A DNA stretch of 36,912 nt, taken from Acidobacteria bacterium 28-1 (GTDB taxonomy: Bacteria > Acidobacteriota > Blastocatellia > Pyrinomonadales > Pyrinomonadaceae). The position numbers were made by a program, and so were the translations under genes. Shown piece by piece: positions 24,608-32,011 of this stretch; position 1 is the first letter of the stretch; each line of letters opens with the position of its first letter. Where the stretch lies: NCBI GenBank assembly GCA_002050365.1, contig MWYZ01000079.1, forward strand, positions 1-36,912. The letters run 5' to 3'. The notes below the pieces were generated by a model. That model was not told the origin of the DNA. It made no database searches and saw only the letters and a program-made list of their open reading frames with translations.

Positions 24608-25765
24608 TTAATAAACATAACCTATAGCATAACTTGCCAACGGCTCGTCGCCGGGGGCGCCGAACTTTTGACCGTCTACTACCGTGTTGTTAGTCGAGCT
24701 TCTGAAGTAGTAAAAGTTCTGATTACTCCTTCTATAAACAGCAATATCAAGTCTGCCGTCACCGTCGTAATCGCCGCGCACAGGCATGTCTTGACCGCCT
24801 TCGAAGGTAGGATCAGAAATACCGAAGTTCGCCGCTGTTGTTACGTTCGTTGCCGAGTTATTGATATACCAGGTAGCCGGAGTTCCGGCAGCATTTTGAC
24901 GAACCGCAACAAAATCGGCTCTGCCATCGCCGGTATAGTCAGCGGGGGCAACGCTGTAATCAGTTTCGAAAACACCAAATTGGCGGGTCATAACGCCGGC
25001 GCCGGTAGTCGAATCACCGATATAATAAGTCAAAGGACCGAATTCAACAATTGTAGTTACTAAAACCAATTCGTCTTTGCCGTCATTGTTAAAATCAGCG
25101 CCCGGGAAAACGTAAACTCCGCCTTCGGGAAAACCGGCGAGCGTTCCGAAAGGAACCGCCCTTTGAGCGCCCGTCGCGCTGCTCATAATATACCAGGTCA
25201 AATCTCCACTGCTGCTCGCGCGCACAGCGGTGTAATCGGCTTTGCCGTCGCCGTCGTAATCGCCTATCGGATTAAAGACAGGGTTATTCGGACTTATATT
25301 ATCACCGGCTTGTCCCCATCGAACAGCCCGGTTAAGGGTTATTCCGCCTGTTCCGATAGGAAATTCAGCAACATAGAAAATTCCCGGCGCACCGGGTCGC
25401 CAGACCACGACATCTGTCTTGCGATCTCCGGTATAATCGTCAGGATAAATGTAATCACGTATATTATTCGGGGGGTTCTCGTAGTTGCCTGCAATGCCAT
25501 AGTCAAACTCTCGTATAAATGCTTGATTAGGACCGGGAAGCGCCGGATTGCCTGCTATTCTCCATCTGAGCGGCGCGCCGACAACGCTATTCGCAATTGT
25601 CGCCCAATCGCTTCTGCCGTCGCCGGTAAAGTCCATCGGTACTCGTCTGGGTGTTGTTTGAGCATTCGTTGTAATTGTATTTGCGCCGCACCAAAGAACC
25701 GTTACTAAGACGGCGAAAATCGTCAACAGCGAGCGTAGATTTATTGTGTTTTTTCTTGAAACCAT
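24608..25765 (-). CDS. Secreted FG-GAP/VCBS-repeat protein
   Basis: A 385-residue exported protein. ATG 25765 is preceded by GGAGGAG at a good distance; the longer frame from a TTG at 25780 would include the ribosome site and is rejected. The signal peptide is MVSRKNTINLRSLLTIFAVL followed by VTVLWCGANTITTNAQ. The mature part has six or seven repeats of about 50 residues with DxTGDGRSDW, DYDGDGKADY, DFNNDGKDEL, DYTGDGRADF and DYDGDGRLDI, which are calcium-binding loops of FG-GAP/VCBS beta-propeller blades. Such proteins are surface or secreted adhesion-like or storage-type proteins. The function is not known. Three decayed relatives are scattered within 5 kb. Confidence 0.88.
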   Translation of the reverse strand: MVSRKNTINLRSLLTIFAVLVTVLWCGANTITTNAQTTPRRVPMDFTGDGRSDWATIANSVVGAPLRWRIAGNPALPGPNQAFIREFDYGIAGNYENPPNNIRDYIYPDDYTGDRKTDVVVWRPGAPGIFYVAEFPIGTGGITLNRAVRWGQAGDNISPNNPVFNPIGDYDGDGKADYTAVRASSSGDLTWYIMSSATGAQRAVPFGTLAGFPEGGVYVFPGADFNNDGKDELVLVTTIVEFGPLTYYIGDSTTGAGVMTRQFGVFETDYSVAPADYTGDGRADFVAVRQNAAGTPATWYINNSATNVTTAANFGISDPTFEGGQDMPVRGDYDGDGRLDIAVYRRSNQNFYYFRSSTNNTVVDGQKFGAPGDEPLASYAIGYVY

Positions 25766-26050
25766 TTTTTTCTCCTCCAAAAGTTATAAAAATAAGAGAT
25801 AGAACGTCAGCCAGCGCGGCGAATTGTTTTCATACTCGCGCTTTGTTCTCAAACCTCAAACATTACGGCGTAAAGACATTCGGAACTGTTGCGGCGCAAT
25901 CGTATTTGACTGCCACTTCTTTTACTGCCACTTCTTTTTCGGTTTAAGCGCTTCAAACAGTAACGCAACAAAACGAACGGTTTTGTGTCAAAAAATTTGA
26001 AAAAATTTTGTTTGCGTGATAAGTTGTGCAAAAGAAGGATTAGGGGAAAA

Positions 26051-26626
26051 TTGTCAGAACCGGACGCGACAAGTGAAGATGATTTTTTTGCGACGTTAGA
26101 CGATAAAGATTTGGATAAACTCATTCCCGAAGTTTATTCCGAACTAAAACGCCTGGCGGCTTATCATCTGCATAACGAAAGACCGAATCACACTTTGCGT
26201 CCGACCGAGCTTGTTCACGAAGTTTATTTGCTGCTGCACAAACAGCATTCGCTCGACGTGAATGACCGCGTTTATTTTCTGAGCATCGCTTCTTCGATTA
26301 TGCGGCGCGTGCTGGTCAATTACGCCCTGCGTCGAAAGCGCAAGAAACGCGGCGAAGGCAGGAAAAACCTTCCGCTCAGTGCGGCTGAGGAAAAGACGCT
26401 GATTGATTTTGAGCAAAGCGATGTTGACGTTATCGCGCTCGAAGAAGTGCTTCTTGAATTAGTAAAGCGCGACGCGCAGGCGGTAAAAATTATTGAGCTG
26501 CACTTTTACGGCGGTTTAACCTTTGAAGAAATCGCCCGACTTTTAGACGTTTCTCTCAGCACGGTGATGCGCGAATGGCGCTTTGCGCGAAACTGGCTTT
26601 ATCGAAATCTTTACGGGAGCGGCTAA
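26051..26626 (+). CDS. ECF-type RNA polymerase sigma factor
   Basis: A sigma-70-family protein of about 191 residues if started at TTG 26051, which has AGGGG four bases upstream. A longer frame from GTG 25985 adds an unusual Lys/Arg/Cys-rich N-terminus without a ribosome site, so the start is uncertain. Region 2 is LIPEVYSELKRLAAYHLHNE through LRPTELVHEVYLLLHK, and region 4 is IIELHFYGGLTFEEIARLLD then VSLSTVMREWRFARNWLYRN. The TELVHEVYL block is typical of the ECF-like sigma factors encoded beside large Ser/Thr kinases in Acidobacteria and Planctomycetes. The kinase follows at 27046 on the same strand. The partner arrangement suggests kinase-linked control. Confidence 0.9.
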   Translation: MSEPDATSEDDFFATLDDKDLDKLIPEVYSELKRLAAYHLHNERPNHTLRPTELVHEVYLLLHKQHSLDVNDRVYFLSIASSIMRRVLVNYALRRKRKKRGEGRKNLPLSAAEEKTLIDFEQSDVDVIALEEVLLELVKRDAQAVKIIELHFYGGLTFEEIARLLDVSLSTVMREWRFARNWLYRNLYGSG

Positions 26627-26659
26627 ACCCAGCCGTTATGGTTGGATGGAAAAAGAAAA

Positions 26660-26999
26660 TTTAGCCGCGGATTTTCGACGCGGATAAGAAATAAAACCAA
26701 ATATCTATCCATTTAATTTTTTATTGGTTTATCTGTTGATATTTGGTTTTGATAATTTGCCACTAGCTTTAGCTAGTGGACAGAAATTGAAGTAAGAGAG
26801 AAGGCTTTAGCCGAAGACAAATAAAAACATTCCTTGTGGCTTTAGCCAAAGTTTCAGCTAAAGCAAAAAGGATGTTTGATATTTTTTCTTAAATTCGGCT
26901 AAAGCCGCTTGGTTGATTACCTTATCCACTAGCTAAAGCTAGTGGCAATTTATCGAATGTCAACGGAGCCTAATCCTATTGATTTAATCCGCGGCTAAA
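26660..26999. mobile_element. 340-bp element with perfect terminal inverted repeats and nested palindromes (MITE/REP-like)
   Basis: TTTAGCCGCGGATT (26660-26673) is the exact reverse complement of AATCCGCGGCTAAA (26986-26999). Nested inside are a perfect 13-base pair of arms, AAAACCAAATATC (26693-26705) and GATATTTGGTTTT (26738-26750), and two mirrored palindromes, CCACTAGCTTTAGCTAGTGG (26760-26779) and CCACTAGCTAAAGCTAGTGG (26926-26945). There are also GGCTTTAGCC (26803-26812) and CGGCTAAAGCCG (26896-26907), plus an imperfect hairpin around 26826-26876 (AACATTCCTT against AAGGATGTT). No frame longer than a few dozen codons is present. It fills most of the sigma-kinase gap (26627-27045), which holds no gene. 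Confidence 0.75.
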
Positions 27000-27045
27000 G
27001 ATTTTTGTATTACTTTACAGGCGAGCGAAACGGACTCGATAAAAT

Positions 27046-29631
27046 ATGGATGCCGAAAGGGACAATCAAAATCGCTGGCGCAAATTGAAGGATATTTTCA
27101 ACGAAGCGGTTGAGCTTACGCCCGAATCACGCGCCTCTTACCTTGCCTCGCTTCGCCTCGACGAGGAAACGCTTTATCGGGAACTCGCCGAGTTGATTGA
27201 TATTGACCGCAAAGCCGAAGATTTTTTGGGCGAGCCGATTTCTCTGAAATCAGATTCTTTCTCGCCGCCGTCGCTCATCGGAGAAAGAATCGGACATTAC
27301 AAAATTGTCCGCGAGATTGAGCGCGGCGGAATGGGCGCGGTTTTTGAAGCCGTGCGTTTTGACGGCGAATTTGAACAGCGCGTCGCCGTCAAGCTCGTCA
27401 ACCGCAATTTTTTCTCGGACGAACTCATTAAAAGATTCAAAAAAGAACGGCAAATTCTCGCCAAACTCGAACACCCGAACATTGTTCGCCTGCTCGACGG
27501 TGGTTTTACCCGCGATAAAACGCCTTATTACGTAATGGAGTTTATCGAAGGCACGCCGATAAACGTTTATTGCCGCGAAAACGAACTCGATACCGAGCAA
27601 AGACTAAATCTTTTTCTGCAAGTTTGCGAAGCGGTCGCTTACGCGCACCGGCAGTTAATCGTGCATCGTGATTTGAAGCCGTCAAACATTCTGGTCACGA
27701 AAAACGAACAGGCGAAACTGCTCGATTTCGGAATTGCAAAAATTCTCGAAGCTGATACGGACGCGCAGACGCAAACGCAAAACGCGCCGCTAACGCCCGC
27801 TTACGCGAGTCCCGAACAAATCAAAGGCGAAACAATTACCACCGCGAGCGACGTTTTCTCGCTCGGCGCGATTCTTTACGAACTCTTGACCGAAAAATCG
27901 CCGCACGAAATCTACGGCGTCGGGCGAATGGAAATTTTGCGCGGCATCTGCGAAACCGAGCCGAAACCGCCATCAGCGGCAGTCGGTTCAAAGTTCAAAG
28001 TTCAAAGTTCAAAGCGAGGCGCGGAAACCTCCGAAAACAATAATCAACAAAACGTAAGTATCCAACAAACAACCAATCCAAAATCCAAAATCCAAAATCC
28101 AAAATCGCTAAAGGGTGATTTGGACAATATCGTTTTAAAGGCGTTACAAAAGGAAAAAGAACGACGTTACAATTCGGTCGAACAGTTCGCCGACGACATC
28201 AAAAATTATTTGAACGGCTTGCCCGTCAAAGCGCATCCGCAATCTTTCGAGTATCGCGCCGGAAAATTCATCAAGCGCAATCGTCCGGCGGTTTCGCTCG
28301 CGGCAATCGCGGTTTTGTTAATTGTCGGCGGCGTCTGCGCGGCTCTCTGGCAATCGTTTGAAGTGCGGCGGCAGCAGCAAATCGCCGAGCGAAACTTTAA
28401 TCAAGTTCGGAAAATCGCCAACTCTTTGATTTTCGATTATCACGACGAGATTGCAAAGCTCGAAGGCTCGACCAAACTGCGCGAAAAATTAGTCGTTGAC
28501 GCGGTTAATTATCTCGACGCCGTTTCGAGCGAAAACGCTGCGAGTCCCGAATTTTTGAAGGAATCTGCAATCGCTTACCGGAAAATCGGCGACGTGGAAG
28601 GAAAACCATACGCCGCTAATTTGGGCAAACTCGACGAGGCGCTGCTCAGTTACGAAAAATCCGTCAACCTGCTGGAAAAATCCGTTTCTCTCGCGCCCGC
28701 CGACATCGCGCTGAAAGACGAATTGCTGAATTCCTACAACGCGCTCGCTCAAGCCCTCAGCCGTTCGGGAAAAAAAGCCGAAGCCGAAATCATAATCAGA
28801 AAGGCTATGGCTTTCTGCGAAGAAATACCGGCGACCGACGACAATCTCGACAGGCAAATTCTTTTCCTGCGGATGCGGACGACGCTCGGCGACGTGCAGT
28901 CAACCCTTCCGCCAAAATACGAAATTTACAAATCGGCTCTGGACGCTGCCGAATCGCTTTATTCGTCTAATCAAGACAATACTGAATTAATCAGGACAAT
29001 ACATAATCTTACTCAAAGACTCGGCACACTGTTTTTGACACTCGGCAACGGCGCGCAAAAAAACGGCGATACTAACACGGCTAACGACTATTACCGCCAA
29101 TCTCTGGAATATAACCGACAGGAATTACATTACGTTGAAATATTTTTCGCGCGCGGCGGTTCGGGCGCAAAATCCGACGTGCGGCTTTTGTATGCCGCAA
29201 ACGCAAATGTCGCAGCCGTTTTATTCAGACTCAAAGGCTATGACGAAGCGTTAAAGAATTTAGATATTGCCGACAGATACGTTCAGGAAGCATTAAAAAA
29301 CGACCCCAACAATCGTGAATCGGTTTTGGATAAAATCGAACTGCTCAACACCCGAATACAGATTTTTACCGCGCAGAGCAAATCGGATGCGGCTCTCAAA
29401 GAAATCAATGTCGCGCTCGCCTTAGCCGAAGAATTTTACCGGCGCGATAAATCGAACACTCAAGCGATTTGGTGGGTCGGAAGGCTTTCGGCAGATGCGG
29501 TAGATCTTTTGCGAAATCAAAAGAAGGAACGGGAAGCCGAAAAATATCGTCAAATGTTACTCGATTGCGAAAAACAATACAAGGAAAATTTCGGCACCCA
29601 TGTAGATTTTAAAGCATTTATTAAATTATAA
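27046..29631 (+). CDS. Ser/Thr protein kinase with transmembrane segment and TPR-like C-terminus
   Basis: An 861-residue PknB-like kinase. The kinase domain spans about 85-395: GGMGAVF glycine loop (94-100), Lys116 in VAVKLV, catalytic HRDLKPSN (207-214) with Asp209, DFG 227-229, and SPE 255-257 in the activation segment. Residues about 413-436 are a membrane helix (AVSLAAIAVLLIVGGVCAAL). The C-terminal part after about 445 is helical with TPR-like repeats and would lie outside the cytoplasm as a sensor. A disordered insert at about 314-356 within the kinase domain C-lobe is encoded by two heptanucleotide tandem arrays. It is linked to the ECF sigma gene upstream, a common acidobacterial pairing. 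Confidence 0.93.
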   Translation: MDAERDNQNRWRKLKDIFNEAVELTPESRASYLASLRLDEETLYRELAELIDIDRKAEDFLGEPISLKSDSFSPPSLIGERIGHYKIVREIERGGMGAVFEAVRFDGEFEQRVAVKLVNRNFFSDELIKRFKKERQILAKLEHPNIVRLLDGGFTRDKTPYYVMEFIEGTPINVYCRENELDTEQRLNLFLQVCEAVAYAHRQLIVHRDLKPSNILVTKNEQAKLLDFGIAKILEADTDAQTQTQNAPLTPAYASPEQIKGETITTASDVFSLGAILYELLTEKSPHEIYGVGRMEILRGICETEPKPPSAAVGSKFKVQSSKRGAETSENNNQQNVSIQQTTNPKSKIQNPKSLKGDLDNIVLKALQKEKERRYNSVEQFADDIKNYLNGLPVKAHPQSFEYRAGKFIKRNRPAVSLAAIAVLLIVGGVCAALWQSFEVRRQQQIAERNFNQVRKIANSLIFDYHDEIAKLEGSTKLREKLVVDAVNYLDAVSSENAASPEFLKESAIAYRKIGDVEGKPYAANLGKLDEALLSYEKSVNLLEKSVSLAPADIALKDELLNSYNALAQALSRSGKKAEAEIIIRKAMAFCEEIPATDDNLDRQILFLRMRTTLGDVQSTLPPKYEIYKSALDAAESLYSSNQDNTELIRTIHNLTQRLGTLFLTLGNGAQKNGDTNTANDYYRQSLEYNRQELHYVEIFFARGGSGAKSDVRLLYAANANVAAVLFRLKGYDEALKNLDIADRYVQEALKNDPNNRESVLDKIELLNTRIQIFTAQSKSDAALKEINVALALAEEFYRRDKSNTQAIWWVGRLSADAVDLLRNQKKEREAEKYRQMLLDCEKQYKENFGTHVDFKAFIKL
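27986..28106 (+). repeat. Two heptanucleotide tandem arrays inside the kinase gene
   Basis: GTTCAAA is repeated four times exactly at 27986-28013. AATCCAA is repeated four times plus AATC at 28075-28106. They encode KFKVQSSK and NPKSKIQNPKS. A change of one unit shifts the frame by one base, and three units are needed to keep it. Both arrays lie in the non-conserved insert of the kinase C-lobe. Confidence 0.92.
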
Positions 29632-29730
29632 TTTTCAATTTCTCCGGCTCTTTTGTTCTCGTCAGCTTTTCTTTTTTCAATTTGTCTCGCTTGATTTGTC
29701 TTTTTTCATAACTTACTAAAAACTCTAATT

Positions 29731-29970
29731 ATGATTTTGATTTCCGAAGCATTAGAAACGATTAAAAAGCACGTCGTCACTCTTTCAACCGAAAAAATTG
29801 ATTTAGCCGAATCAATCGGGCGAGTTTTAGCAGAAAATACATTTGCCGATATGGATTTGCCGCCGTTTAATCGCTCGCAAATGGACAGTTTGGCAGTGCG
29901 GGCAAAAAGATATTGAAAAGGCAGAGGCGAAAAACCGGTAAAATTAAAAATCATCGGCGAATCGGCAGGC
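29731..29970 (+). pseudogene. moeA paralogue, truncated 5' fragment
   Basis: The first 58 residues (MILISEALETIKKHVVTLST then EKIDLAESIGRVLAENTFAD and MDLPPFNRSQMDSLAVRA) match the start of the intact MoeA at 32012, residue for residue at most conserved positions. TGA follows at 29914-29916. In the same frame it then reads GEKPVKLKIIGESAGNIS, equivalent to APVQLKIVGESIAGKG, and the match ends near 29970. The remaining 80 percent of the gene is absent. The M24 peptidase begins directly afterwards. DNA identity to the intact copy is only moderate, so this is an old paralogue and not a recent duplication. Confidence 0.85.
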
Positions 29971-30022
29971 AACATTTCTCACTGTATTGCCTTTTCAATT
30001 AAAAATATCCAAAATAAAATCT

Positions 30023-31381
30023 ATGCCGATCACAAACTTTTATATCAAAATCTTTTGTCTTGTCTTTTTGTTTACCAATTTATTAAATATAGTTTTTGCC
30101 CAAAACAAATCAAACGAAAAAATGCTGCCGATGCCGAAACTTCTCTCGCAGCGCGAGCAATTAAAAGTTCGTGAAGATTGGTTGACAAAGCGTTTCGACA
30201 CGATTCTCTTGCCGATGATGCGCCGGCATAATGTTTCGATGTGGATTGTGACGAACGAAGAATTTCATTCCGATTCGGTTACCGAATACATCGCGCCGCC
30301 GATTCCGTATGTCGGCAGGCGCGATTTTTTTGTTCTCTTCGACAACGGCAAAACTTTAGACAAAATCGCCGTCGTGCGTTACGCCGAAGAACATCTGAAA
30401 AATTTTTATACGCTGATGAGTCCGCCGCGAGATAAAACGGCGGAAGTTTTACGAAAAGTCGTCGAAGAGAGAAATCCGAAAACAATCGCTTTAAATTTCG
30501 GCGGCGGACGCGGACAATCGGACGGCATCACGCACGACGCATACAAATTTCTCGCCGACGCGCTCGGCAAAAATTACGAAGCGCGATTTGTATCGGGCGG
30601 AAAATTCATCACCGACTATCTCGACACGCGTCTTCCAGAAGAACTCGAACATTATCGAAACGCTGTTTTAGTTACCGACATTTTGACGCGCCGCGCTTTT
30701 TCAAACGAGGTTATCACGCCCGGCAAAACAACCGTCGGCGACGTGCGCTGGTGGCTTTTGCAGCAAGTCAACAATCTCGGTTTGACGGTTTGGTTTCAGC
30801 CGGATTTGCGCGTGCAAAGACAATCGAAAACCAACGAAACTTCGCAACAGTTTTTGAGTGTCGCCGATGAAAATCTAGTTTTGGAGCGGGGTGATTTGAT
30901 TCACGTTGATTTTGGCTTGAATTATATGGGGCTTTCGACCGATTGGCAGAAGCACGCCTACATTCTGAAAAAAGGCGAAAAGGATGCCACGCAAGGTTTG
31001 AAAAATGCGCTGAAAAACACTAATCGTTTGCAGGACGTTTTATTTGAAAAAGCCCGAGCGGGAATGACGGGCGCGGAAGTTTATGACAAGGCGATGGCGC
31101 AGATGAAACGGGAAAATATCGAGGCGATGATTTATTCACATCCGATTGGCACACAAGGTCACGGTCTCGGCGCGTCAATTGATTTCCGAAAAACAATCGG
31201 CGGCGCGGAAGAACGCTTCCGGCTCGGTTCTTATACTTCGATTGAACTAAACACTTCAACAATCGTTCCCGAATGGAATAATCTGAAAGTAACGATTATG
31301 GGCGAAGACGATGCGTTTATGACCGAAAAAGGTTACGAATTTTTCCGTCCGCGTCAGACGGAATTTTATTTGATTAAGTAA
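30023..31381 (+). CDS. Secreted M24-family (creatinase/aminopeptidase P-like) peptidase
   Basis: A 452-residue protein. ATG 30023 begins a signal peptide (MPITNFYIKIFCLVFLFTNL then LNIVFAQ); a TTG at 29987 would add an N-extension and is rejected. The N-terminal half is a creatinase-type domain. The C-terminal pita-bread domain has IHVDFGLNYMGLSTDWQKHA (metal Asp residues), SHPIGTQGHGLGASIDFRKT (His), YTSIELNTSTIVPEWN (Glu) and GEDDAFMTEKGYEFF (late Glu). The family hydrolyses amino-terminal X-Pro bonds using two metal ions. The exported form in this phylum is probably periplasmic. It lies between the moeA remnant and the RAYT unit. Confidence 0.9.
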   Translation: MPITNFYIKIFCLVFLFTNLLNIVFAQNKSNEKMLPMPKLLSQREQLKVREDWLTKRFDTILLPMMRRHNVSMWIVTNEEFHSDSVTEYIAPPIPYVGRRDFFVLFDNGKTLDKIAVVRYAEEHLKNFYTLMSPPRDKTAEVLRKVVEERNPKTIALNFGGGRGQSDGITHDAYKFLADALGKNYEARFVSGGKFITDYLDTRLPEELEHYRNAVLVTDILTRRAFSNEVITPGKTTVGDVRWWLLQQVNNLGLTVWFQPDLRVQRQSKTNETSQQFLSVADENLVLERGDLIHVDFGLNYMGLSTDWQKHAYILKKGEKDATQGLKNALKNTNRLQDVLFEKARAGMTGAEVYDKAMAQMKRENIEAMIYSHPIGTQGHGLGASIDFRKTIGGAEERFRLGSYTSIELNTSTIVPEWNNLKVTIMGEDDAFMTEKGYEFFRPRQTEFYLIK

Positions 31382-31390
31382 ATGTGTCGG

Positions 31391-31414
31391 TAGCCCGACC
31401 GTTAGGAAGGGCTT
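31391..31414 (+). repeat. REP hairpin A at the RAYT left flank
   Basis: TAGCCCGACCGTTAGGAAGG continuing GCTT, with AGCCC/GGGCT stem ends and GTAG at its 5' side (31390-31393). It matches 19133-19156 at 22 of 24 positions. Confidence 0.88.
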
Positions 31415-31421
31415 AATTTTT

Positions 31422-31948
31422 ATGGTTAGAGATTACATCGAGTTTCAAGACAGAAACGCGCCATTAGCCTATCTCATCACTATTAGACTTTACGGCACTT
31501 GGCTGCACGGCGACGAACGAGGCTCAGTGAATCGCCAGACAAATAATCTTTTCGGTACTCCCAAAATACCTTTCAATCCAAATTTAGCGAAACATGAAAT
31601 TTCTTTGCTTAAACATTCACCAATAAAATTAAATGCACGGCAACGTATTGTTGTTGAAAATGCAATCCGCGAGGTTTGTGAAACTCGACTTTATAAATTA
31701 TTTGCCTTGCAAGTGCGGACGAATCACGTTCACTTAGTCGTTTCCGCCGTCGGCAAGCCTGAATTTATAATGACTGCGTTTAAGGCGTATTCGACTCGTC
31801 ACCTGCGAAAAAACGGATTGCTCGACACGAATCGAAACTTTGGTCTCGACACGGAAGCACCCGTTATTTATGGACGGAAAGTCATATTGAAACGGCGGTT
31901 GATTATGTGATTAACGGACAAGGCGATGATTTGCCGAACTTTGACTAA
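31422..31948 (+). pseudogene. RAYT (REP-associated Y1 transposase), one-base frameshift
   Basis: The product is a Y1/HUH-family transposase related to IS200/IS605 TnpA. GTWLHGDERGSV is the usual start region, VRTNHVHLVVSA holds the HUH metal motif (H-x-H), and FKAYSTRHLRKNGL holds the catalytic Tyr. The frame goes wrong near 31839-31841 (AACTTTGG) and reads through to TGA at 31908-31910. In the other frame the expected RAYT ending follows, WSRHGSTRYLWTESHIETAV then DYVINGQGDDLPNFD and TAA 31946-31948. One missing T would join NF to WSRHGS. Either a recent lesion or a read error is possible. The family acts on the flanking REP hairpins. Confidence 0.85.
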
Positions 31949-31957
31949 TACAAACGA

Positions 31958-31983
31958 AAAGCCCGCGCTGACGCTTGGGCTAC
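31958..31983 (-). repeat. REP hairpin B at the RAYT right flank
   Basis: Read on the minus strand it starts GTAGCCCAAGCGTCAGCGCG. It is the inverse partner of REP A and matches 19163-19188 with one change. Confidence 0.88.
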
Positions 31984-32011
31984 CGACACTTGGGCTACCG
32001 ACACAACAACA

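Larger units (their letters stand above)
31384..32004. mobile_element. RAYT unit: REP hairpins flanking a Y1 transposase gene
   Basis: GTGTCGGTAGCCC (31384-31396) is the exact reverse complement of GGGCTACCGACAC (31977-31989), so the unit has perfect 13-base inverted ends. The right end is tandemly duplicated: CTTGGGCTACCGACA occurs at 31974-31988 and 31989-32003. REP hairpin A (31391-31414) and REP hairpin B in inverse orientation (31958-31983) carry the GTAG tetranucleotide next to the stems. A RAYT gene lies between them. The unit fills the gap between the peptidase stop and the moeA start. The REP pair at 19133-19188 is the same structure without a gene. Confidence 0.9.

Noticed and set aside
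27986..28106. Possible CRISPR-like array in the kinase gene
   Set aside because: Units are 7 bases, contiguous and without spacers. This is a tandem repeat within a coding frame.
29706..29975. Reverse-strand frame across the moeA fragment
   Set aside because: It mirrors the moeA codons, and the equivalent reverse frame appears over the intact moeA at the same place (31945-32181), so it is a shadow of the family codons.
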